Origin: Blastocatellia bacterium | GTDB taxonomy: Bacteria; Acidobacteriota; Blastocatellia; UBA7656 | Direction: 5' to 3' | Assembly: GCA_035275065.1 (NCBI GenBank) | Contig: DATENM010000136.1 | Span: 54,458-118,457, forward strand | DNA length: 64,000 nt | Shown here: positions 32,887 through 39,559 of the stretch, in pieces | Layout: each line of letters opens with the position of its first letter | Numbering within the stretch: the first letter of the stretch is position 1 | Made by a program: the position numbers and the translations under genes | Notes under the pieces: model-generated | What the model was told of the DNA's origin: nothing | The model's database searches: none | Seen by the model: the letters and a program-made list of their open reading frames with translations, nothing else

Positions 32887-35402
32887 TGGATGCGGTGATT
32901 TCAGGACGTGCCGGGACGGCGCTCATCGTGGACGGCAACACCTTGTTCTCGTTCGACGTGGACGAGCCGGACACGCTTGTGCCGCGAGCGCAGTCAGACC
33001 TGCCGTATCTTTTCGGCGACGCTCGCGACCTGCAATTCCTGGAAAACATCGGTCAACAGCAGATAAGAAAGCGGCTTGAGCTGGAGTATAACGTCGTCTG
33101 CGCGCTTGATCTGGCGCTGATCCTGATGGACGCGACCTTATCCGCAGGGGTTCGCCAGGAAGCCGCCGCCGAACTGGAAGAACTCTTCAGCGATACAACA
33201 GTCCTCGAACGGCTCGAAGGCATTCTCTACGCGCGGCCCTTGCCCGACAGCGCCGACATCACCGGCGCAAAAGAGCGCAGCGAAGCAGCTCAAGCGTCAA
33301 CGACGTTGATGGTGATGGACAATCTGCTTTCACGCCAGCCGTTCATTCGTGATGTTTGCGCAGCGTGGGACGGAATACCCGAAAGCGAATTCGGCGGCAC
33401 AGAGCAGAAAGCAGAATTTCAACGCCTCGCCATCCGCGAGGGCCTATTTCGCGCGCTGGTCATCGCGCACGAGGACCGTCAGGTAGAAAGCTTTCTCATT
33501 CATGCGCTGATGTTGCCCACAATGCAAGCGTTGAGAAATTACCGCATGATATTGCCACGATGGACAGCCAGCTTTCGCCAGCCTGCGATTGTTCATGAAA
33601 ATCTAGTTGCGGATGAAGAGGAAGAGACTGATACAGGCGAGCAGGAAAAGAGAGGCCGCCAGTATCAGCAGCATCAAAGAATCAACCGCTCTCAAGTTTT
33701 AGCAACTGTCGAAAGCCGGAAGCGTGTAATCGTTGAGCATTTGCAACACCGCGACTTTGCTCGTGCCAACAGTCTGATAGATGAATTGGTGAATTATCAA
33801 CTGGCCAACGGCGGGCCAAAATTTACGGTGATGTCTTTGTGCGATCTGGCGATGGAAGCCAAGGCTCTCGATAACCACCAACTACAGTTAGAGCTAACAG
33901 AGCGCAGCATCCGACTGAAAAAGGATGATAGCTGGTCGTGGGCGCAATACGCAGATGCTTTGCTCATAGTGGGTCGTCATATTGACGCATTAAACGCTTA
34001 TGAGCAGGCAGGCATGTTCGGGGCTGGCGTTGTCGCCAAGACTGGGCGCGCCGAGGTGCTGCGGGCGATGGGGCGCTTGTCGGAGGCGCTCGCGGCTTAT
34101 GACACCGTCATTGCTGAGCATCCCGAAAATGTCGTCGCCAAGAACGGGCGCGCCGAGGTGCTGCGGGCGATGGGGCGCTTATCAGAGGCGCTCGCGGCTT
34201 ACGACCACGCAGGTGCTGAACATCCTGAAAGTGTCGTTGCTAAGAGAGGACGAGCTGAGACATTGCGTGCGATAGGTAAGCTGCAAGATGCGCTTGTTGC
34301 TTATGACAACATCATTGCAGCAGATTCTGGAGATGTTATTGCCAAGACTGGGCGCGCCGAGACGTTGCGGACGATGGGGCGCTTGTCGGAGGCGCTCGCG
34401 GCTTACGACAGCGTCATTGCCGAGTACCCCGAAAATGTCGTCGCCCAGAGCGGGCGCGCCGAGGTGCTGCGGGCGATGGGGCGCTTGCCGGAGGCGCTCG
34501 CGGCTTATGACACCGTCATTGCTGAGCATCCCGAAAGTGTCGTCGCCAAGAACGGGCGCGCCGAGGTGCTGCGGGCGATGGGGCGCTTGTCGGAGGCGCT
34601 CGCGGCTTACGACAGCGTCATTGCCGAGTACCCCGAAAATGTCGTCGCCCAGAGCGGGCGCGCCGAGGTGCTGCGGGCGATGGGCAAATTACACGAGGCG
34701 CTCGCGGCTTACGACAGCGTCATTGCCGAGCATCCCGAAAGTGTCGTCGCTCAGAACGGGCGCGCCGAGACGTTGCGGACGATGGGCCACTTGCCGGAGG
34801 CGCTCGCGGCTTATGAAGAAATCAGATCCCGGTTCCCTAATGATATGGTTGCCAGAAACGCGCGAAGTTCAATACTGGCGGCGCTACACCGATACAATGA
34901 GGCGTTAGCTGATTTGCCAACCAATGAAATGAATTCGAGACAGGATTGGATTGGCTTCCATATTCGTGGAATGATCTTTTTGAAGATGGGTCGCGTAGAT
35001 GAAGCGTTAAACATTTTTGAGCAAGGTGTGATCGGCAACCCCTGGCCGTCTGATCGCGAATTCTTCCGCACGGCGTTAGGCATGGCCTGGATGCGGCAGC
35101 AGAATTATTTGCAAGCTGCCAGCGTTTTCAATGAAGTTAAATCTCCAGCCCTACAGCCACAGGTTGATATTTTGCGCGTCCATTCTTACGGCGAGAACCA
35201 GCAATATGATATCGCTCAGGAGATCTATGAGCGAGTGGCCGCCAACCCGCTGCCGGAAACGAGCGCGCTGACTGAAGAATTGAACCGCCGATACGTTCAG
35301 TGTACAGGCGCGCAGCAGGACGATGAATGGGTATTTGAGCAAGAGGACAATCTACTTCTAGCCGCTAATCAGAGCCTCACATCTTCCCTATACGCATACT
35401 GA
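32886..35402 (+). CDS. TPR-repeat protein coupled to the zinc-ribbon gene
   Basis: 838 aa. Residues 1-60 look beta-rich (GRAGTALIVDGNTLFSFDVDEPD); about 60-230 is helical with no known family; an acidic/Gln-rich hinge lies around 235-260 (DEEEETDTGEQEKRGRQYQQHQ); then helical repeats begin. Eight near-identical 34-residue TPR units occupy about 382-653, consensus VVAKxGRAEVLRAMGRLSEALAAYD, each 102 bp, followed by more divergent TPRs to the end. The near identity of units at the DNA level indicates recent expansion and a variable copy number. TPR arrays bind peptides or partner proteins, here perhaps the zinc-ribbon protein. No signal peptide, so cytoplasmic. The start ATG overlaps the upstream stop. 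Confidence 0.82.
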   Translation: MDAVISGRAGTALIVDGNTLFSFDVDEPDTLVPRAQSDLPYLFGDARDLQFLENIGQQQIRKRLELEYNVVCALDLALILMDATLSAGVRQEAAAELEELFSDTTVLERLEGILYARPLPDSADITGAKERSEAAQASTTLMVMDNLLSRQPFIRDVCAAWDGIPESEFGGTEQKAEFQRLAIREGLFRALVIAHEDRQVESFLIHALMLPTMQALRNYRMILPRWTASFRQPAIVHENLVADEEEETDTGEQEKRGRQYQQHQRINRSQVLATVESRKRVIVEHLQHRDFARANSLIDELVNYQLANGGPKFTVMSLCDLAMEAKALDNHQLQLELTERSIRLKKDDSWSWAQYADALLIVGRHIDALNAYEQAGMFGAGVVAKTGRAEVLRAMGRLSEALAAYDTVIAEHPENVVAKNGRAEVLRAMGRLSEALAAYDHAGAEHPESVVAKRGRAETLRAIGKLQDALVAYDNIIAADSGDVIAKTGRAETLRTMGRLSEALAAYDSVIAEYPENVVAQSGRAEVLRAMGRLPEALAAYDTVIAEHPESVVAKNGRAEVLRAMGRLSEALAAYDSVIAEYPENVVAQSGRAEVLRAMGKLHEALAAYDSVIAEHPESVVAQNGRAETLRTMGHLPEALAAYEEIRSRFPNDMVARNARSSILAALHRYNEALADLPTNEMNSRQDWIGFHIRGMIFLKMGRVDEALNIFEQGVIGNPWPSDREFFRTALGMAWMRQQNYLQAASVFNEVKSPALQPQVDILRVHSYGENQQYDIAQEIYERVAANPLPETSALTEELNRRYVQCTGAQQDDEWVFEQEDNLLLAANQSLTSSLYAY
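34029..34844 (+). repeat. Eight tandem 102-bp coding repeats (TPR array)
   Basis: Units start at 34029 and every 102 bases thereafter (34131, 34233, 34335, 34437, 34539, 34641, 34743). The blocks GGGCGCGCCGAGGTGCTGCG and GAGGCGCTCGCGGCTTA recur nearly unchanged; unit 3 (34233) is the most divergent. The pattern alternates between two third-codon variants (TACCCCGAAAAT and CATCCCGAAAGT), suggesting duplication of two-unit blocks. Confidence 0.9.
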
Positions 35403-35440
35403 CCTGCGCTGAGTCACGCCGCGCTAGGTCGCTACAACAA

Positions 35441-35494
35441 GGGCAGGCGGGATACTCATCCCAGCATCGCGCCGGTTGAATATCTCGCCTGCCC
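35441..35494. repeat. Hairpin between convergent genes
   Basis: GGGCAGGCGGGATA (35441-35454) pairs with TATCTCGCCTGCCC (35481-35494), 13 of 14 positions. A further GCCTGCCCTCTC copy follows. It lies 38 bases past the TPR gene stop and 41 bases before the stop of the convergent 35536 gene, so a shared terminator role is plausible, though no long T run is present. Confidence 0.6.
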
Positions 35495-35535
35495 TCTCAA
35501 TGCTGCCTGCCCTCTCTCATCCATCAGCGAATTCA

Positions 35536-36180
35536 CTACGCCGCCGAGTTGCTTTGTGACCGGCGGCGATTCAGGGCAGCCACTCCGATCAGAAAGAGAA
35601 ACGCGCCGCCGCCCGCGGCGATGGCGCTCGATGACAGCGCCGGCGACGCGGTCGCCGACATGGCGATGCTGCTGATGTTGGTTTTCAGCGCCGCTTCCAC
35701 GTCGCCCGAAGTCGGCTTGCGGCGCAGGCCGCGCGCATGCGTGCCGTCCTGCTCGAAGGCATTGAGCCGCGTGTCGGCATAGACATGGCCTTTCTCGCCC
35801 AGCTCGACGAAGACCGTGCTCGTCATGTTGTTATAGGTTCCCGTCAGCACCAGCACCCACTTGCCTTCCGCCGGCCATTGCTGGCGAATCGAATAAACCC
35901 CTTTGGCGTCGGCGCGCAACTCGACCGGCAGCGACTGGCGGCGACCGTTGACCATGCCCTCGGCGGTCACGCTGACGTTGGCGTCCGCCGGCTGGTGACA
36001 GCCGAATGTGCGCACGATCAGCGCCGCGTCTTTCAAGTTGGTCTTGCTGGCATCGGGCGTTTCGACGGCGAGCTGAAAGCCGCCGGCAAAGACGCTCGCG
36101 GCACTCGCCAGCGCCAGCATCGTCGCTAATAAAATCGTAGCGAATGTTACTCTGATTCCGTTGAACGATTGAACTCTCAT
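35536..36180 (-). CDS. Exported protein with C-terminal membrane anchor, YtkA/FixH-like domain
   Basis: 214 aa. It has an N-terminal signal sequence (VTFATILLATMLALASAASVFAGG), a single beta-domain with FQLAVETPDASKTNLKDAALIVRTF and KGVYSIRQQWPAEGKWVLVLTG, reminiscent of YtkA/FixH-like or CopC-like domains, and a C-terminal anchor (ALSSSAIAAGGGAFLFLIGVAAL) followed by RRR. The start is ATG 36180 with AAGGAG eight bases upstream. It is the last gene of a run with the sigma/anti-sigma pair and may be a regulated envelope protein. Function is unknown. Confidence 0.75.
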   Translation of the reverse strand: MRVQSFNGIRVTFATILLATMLALASAASVFAGGFQLAVETPDASKTNLKDAALIVRTFGCHQPADANVSVTAEGMVNGRRQSLPVELRADAKGVYSIRQQWPAEGKWVLVLTGTYNNMTSTVFVELGEKGHVYADTRLNAFEQDGTHARGLRRKPTSGDVEAALKTNISSIAMSATASPALSSSAIAAGGGAFLFLIGVAALNRRRSQSNSAA

Positions 36181-36337
36181 GGCAAACTCCTTCCTTCCCG
36201 CCGACCACATGGGCGGTTCATGGTTAACAAAGGTTATCGGTTGAACTCCTCGACGCGCTGCTCGTGTTTGCGCGTTTGATGATTAGACGTGGCAGCCGGT
36301 GATTCTCTTCCGCTGCCTTCCCGGCTTGCTCTGCCGG

Positions 36338-37588
36338 TTATTCAAGCGCGGTGCGCGCCGAGCCCAGAATCGAATTGAGGTAGCGGCGCATGCGCTCATC
36401 TTTAGTCTGGTCGAGCATCTCTTTGAGGATCGGCTCGGCAAATCGCCCGTGCGAGCGGATCACCTGCATCGTGATGCTCGGTAGGTCGGGCGACGCATCG
36501 TTGAGCGGCGCGAGCTGCTGGCGAATGGCATGCTCCATCTCCGGCGTGATAACTTCGGTGCGGCCAACCAGCACGCGCACCAGCTCCGCAGGCTGCGGCT
36601 CAATCCTGAGCTGTAAGGTCTGATCGGTGAGCCGGCGCGGCACGACATAAAATACCCGCAAGCCGTCTTCAAACCATGAATCACGCCATGTCGCGACCAT
36701 CGCTTGCGCTTCTTTTTCGTAGAGTCCTTCGCTCGTCAGCAAGCTGACCAGCTCGCGCTCGATGCCGTCGCGCGTCTGATTGAGCGGTGGTCGCTCAATC
36801 ACTAGCTCACCATCGCGCAGGCGACCGACGCTATAGCCCACCTGTCCATCGCGGTTCTCAAAGACGATGCAGGTAGCGACGCGGTCGCGGCCCGCATTGT
36901 TGATCGCCAGCCGATTGCCGTCGAGCCTGACCGTGAGCGGCAGGTCGAACTGGCCGACGCCGCGATAAAAGAGAAATTTTTCGATCTCCTGATTTTGCTT
37001 ACCGCAAACCCGCACGAGCGCGGCGTCCGTTTCGCGCGCCGCGTAATAATGACTCGCGTTGGCTTCGACCGGCAGCACCTGTGTGGCGTCGGGAACGACC
37101 GTGATGCGCCCCCAGGCAACGGTGCCGCCCGAGTCTGAGTTCGCACTGCCGCGCGCCTGGGGATACCATTCGGTAATCTTGCCCTGCTGAAACCAGACGC
37201 TGACCGATACCGTCGTTTCGCGCGCGGCGTAAAAATAAAGCACCGGCGTTTCCATGCGAATCGTCGCCTCCTGGCACTTGAAACACTGGTAACCGTGGCG
37301 CAAGCCTTTGCCTTCGTGTTCGCTGTTGAGGTCATAGACGAACGACGGCAGGTCGCTCGGCCCGGACAGCGGGCGCCATTCGACGGGCTTGCCGTCGCGG
37401 CCCGCAATCGCTGTGAAGGTTCCCCATTCGTGAACCGTCAGCCGACGGGCCGACAGGTCCCACGACTTGCTGCTCGGCTGGCGCTGTTGCGCGCCGGGCG
37501 TGCGGCTTTCGGGCTTCGCCGCGATCAAGACCAGCAGCATCATTGCCGCAAACAGCGGCGCGAATCGGCGCGAAGGCTTGTGCGTCAT
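36338..37588 (-). CDS. Exported protein of unknown function with HEWGTF motif
   Basis: 416 aa. The signal peptide is RRFAPLFAAMMLLVLIAAKPESR. The mature protein begins with RRLTVHEWGTFTAIAGRDG, a motif I associate with uncharacterised secreted proteins of planctomycetes and acidobacteria, and has a CxxC (CFKC) before QEATIRMETPVLYFY. The C-terminal third looks like helical HEAT-like sequence. I chose ATG 37588 with AGGA eight bases upstream; the frame to 37687 only translates the GCGCAA palindrome. No function can be assigned. Confidence 0.75.
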   Translation of the reverse strand: MTHKPSRRFAPLFAAMMLLVLIAAKPESRTPGAQQRQPSSKSWDLSARRLTVHEWGTFTAIAGRDGKPVEWRPLSGPSDLPSFVYDLNSEHEGKGLRHGYQCFKCQEATIRMETPVLYFYAARETTVSVSVWFQQGKITEWYPQARGSANSDSGGTVAWGRITVVPDATQVLPVEANASHYYAARETDAALVRVCGKQNQEIEKFLFYRGVGQFDLPLTVRLDGNRLAINNAGRDRVATCIVFENRDGQVGYSVGRLRDGELVIERPPLNQTRDGIERELVSLLTSEGLYEKEAQAMVATWRDSWFEDGLRVFYVVPRRLTDQTLQLRIEPQPAELVRVLVGRTEVITPEMEHAIRQQLAPLNDASPDLPSITMQVIRSHGRFAEPILKEMLDQTKDERMRRYLNSILGSARTALE

Positions 37589-37603
37589 CGGTTTTTCCTC
37601 CTG

Positions 37604-37662
37604 TGTAGCACAATCTGTTAGATTGTGCACTGGCTCGCGCAAGCTGTTAGCTTGCGCCACAT
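37604..37662. repeat. Double palindrome of the GCGCAA family
   Basis: Two adjacent units: TGTAGCACAATC-TGTTA-GATTGTGC and GCGCAAGC-TGTTA-GCTTGCGCCACA. It starts 15 bases upstream of the 36338 gene's ATG and ends five bases from the stop of the anti-sigma gene. Same layout and centre (TAACA/TGTTA) as 19850-19910. Confidence 0.82.
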
Positions 37663-37667
37663 GATCG

Positions 37668-38798
37668 CTAAAACCATACCAGGTCAAGCGCGTCTTTCCA
37701 GCAGTCGAGCATCTCGCGGTCGAGCTTGAGGATGCCTTTGCGAGTGACGCAGCGCGGCTGGCCGACGAGCGCGATCATGCGATTCAGCACGACGGCGCGC
37801 GTCGGTTCGTCCACGCGCTGCAACAGGTGCCAGAGCGTCAGCGTGTCGCGGTCGCGCGCTTCCTGAAGCACGGCGCGCAAAGCCGCCTCGCCGCCATTCT
37901 CGAAATCGTAACGCGACAGCGCCGCTTTGAAAGCATCCGAAGCGTCTTCAAAAAACGGCGTGCCCGGCCCGACGCCTGGGCGCGTTTCGCACATCGCGTC
38001 AACCGGCACATAAGATTCGCGCCCGTCGCGCACCAGCATCACCCAGCCGAGCGTCACGTGTAGCAGGCCGATGCCGGCGTCATCCACGGCAAGCGTATAT
38101 TCGCAGCCCAGGTCAATGGCTTCCGCCGACGGCGTGTCAACGAAGAATAAGCGCGGCGGCGCGGTGATCAAGGCGTGCAACTTGCCGCGCTCAAGCGCCA
38201 TGCGGTGCTCGTTCTGGTTTGTCGTCACCAGCCGCACACGCGAGTTCGGCGCAATCTCGACTTCGCCGATCTGCGGGATGTCGATGTTGACACGCGCCGT
38301 GTCATCGGTTTCAAGCAGCTCGCCGGTTTCAAAGCAGCCGGTGGCTTTGATGCGGTGGCCGTCAATGCGCGGCGCGCCCGCAAGGCTGGTGACCGGCCAC
38401 GCCATGCAGGCCGTCGGCTCAGGCTCTGTAATCGGAACGGGAGTCGTCCGCAGCCGGCGATAAATCATGAAGCTGCCGACGCCGATGAGTAGAACCAGCG
38501 CCGCCGCGGTCGCCCACTGAAGCGGTCTGCCGTAGGGAAACCATGTGCCGGTCCCGGCTTTCGCCGCCGGCTGACGATCACGAGCATCAAGCAGCGCTTC
38601 GATGTCGCTCCACATCTCGGCGGGGGCGGCGACCTGCGGCAACTGTTCGGCAAGCCGCACGCCGAGCCGTATGCGCTCGTATTCCCGATTGCATCGCTCA
38701 CATTTCAGCAGGTGCGCGGCGACGCGGCGCGACTGGTCGCCGCTCAGCTCGCCGTTGCAGTAGGCCGAAAGTTCTTTGACAACGTGCTCGGTAAACAT
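37668..38798 (-). CDS. Anti-sigma factor with zinc-finger and FecR-like domain
   Basis: 376 aa. The N-terminal zf-HC2-type zinc finger is HLLKCERC (His29, Cys33, Cys36). One membrane span (WATAAALVLLIGVGSFMIYRRL) lies at about residues 95-114. A FecR-like beta-domain follows with DTARVNIDIPQIGEVEIAPNSRVRL, and a C-terminal helical region. It would hold the adjacent sigma factor at the inner membrane until a periplasmic signal arrives. The frame extends to a GTG at 38807 that overlaps the sigma stop (GTGA); I preferred the ATG at 38798. It is the second gene of the operon. Confidence 0.85.
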   Translation of the reverse strand: MFTEHVVKELSAYCNGELSGDQSRRVAAHLLKCERCNREYERIRLGVRLAEQLPQVAAPAEMWSDIEALLDARDRQPAAKAGTGTWFPYGRPLQWATAAALVLLIGVGSFMIYRRLRTTPVPITEPEPTACMAWPVTSLAGAPRIDGHRIKATGCFETGELLETDDTARVNIDIPQIGEVEIAPNSRVRLVTTNQNEHRMALERGKLHALITAPPRLFFVDTPSAEAIDLGCEYTLAVDDAGIGLLHVTLGWVMLVRDGRESYVPVDAMCETRPGVGPGTPFFEDASDAFKAALSRYDFENGGEAALRAVLQEARDRDTLTLWHLLQRVDEPTRAVVLNRMIALVGQPRCVTRKGILKLDREMLDCWKDALDLVWF

Positions 38799-38803
38799 CT
38801 CTC

Positions 38804-39391
38804 TCACTCACTTCCGATGATTTCGCCGCGCAGGTGCTCAAGCTTTGCCGCAAGCTGTTTGTGGCCGCGATTGAGCCGCGACGACACCGTGCCAATCGAG
38901 CAATTCAAGGCTGCGGCGATCTCTTCGTAAGACAATCCCTCGACATACTTCAACAGGATGGGCAGGCGCAGCTTCGGGCTCAGCTCGCTGATGGCGGCGC
39001 GCACCGAAGCGGCCAGTTGCCGGCGTTGATAAGCGTTTTCCTGTCCGCCTCCGGTCGTCATCGCCTTGACCTCAAGCTGCGGGCTGAACGGCACGAAGCG
39101 GCGGCGGCGGCGCTGTTCGTCGGTGCAGCAGTTGGCGACGATGCGATAGAGCCAGGTAGCGAATCCGGCATCGTGGCGGAACTGCGCGATCACCGTAAAG
39201 AGCTTTAAGAAGACCTGCTGCGTCACGTCGTGCGCCATCGCCTGGTCATTGCTGAAATGATAGGCAATGCTGTAGACGCGATCCTTATACTGTTCAAACA
39301 GCGCATGAAATGCGTCGCGGTCGCCGGCCTTGCAGGCTTCGATAATTTGAGCTTCCGTCATGCGCTCGCTCATCCTGACCGCTTGCTCCAT
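38804..39391 (-). CDS. ECF-type sigma-70 family RNA polymerase sigma factor
   Basis: 195 aa. Region 2 is YKDRVYSIAYHFSNDQAMAHDVTQQVFLKLF, with the -10-recognition helix FATWLYRIVANCCTDEQRRRRR. Region 4 is the helix-turn-helix LPILLKYVEGLSYEEIAAALNCSIGTVSSRLNRGHKQL. It directs RNA polymerase to its own regulon and is probably held by the zinc-finger anti-sigma encoded directly after it. In-frame alternative starts lie at 39373 and 39361. The two secreted unknowns downstream may belong to the regulon. Confidence 0.92.
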   Translation of the reverse strand: MEQAVRMSERMTEAQIIEACKAGDRDAFHALFEQYKDRVYSIAYHFSNDQAMAHDVTQQVFLKLFTVIAQFRHDAGFATWLYRIVANCCTDEQRRRRRFVPFSPQLEVKAMTTGGGQENAYQRRQLAASVRAAISELSPKLRLPILLKYVEGLSYEEIAAALNCSIGTVSSRLNRGHKQLAAKLEHLRGEIIGSE

Positions 39392-39559
39392 CGCCTTGCC
39401 GTCCGTCGCGCTTCAGCACTTAGACGCGCGCGGCAGAGAATTTCTTCCGTTTCCCCGCGAGGTCGCCATATCCCTGACCCGCATTGTATAATCAGCATCT
39501 TTTGTGGCAAATGGTCACGCTGGAACGGACTACTATATTTCATTCGATCAAGGGGAGCT

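Noticed and set aside
34029..34844. Regular 102-bp repeats as a CRISPR array
   Set aside because: No short repeat/unique spacer alternation; the repeats are coding TPR units in frame.
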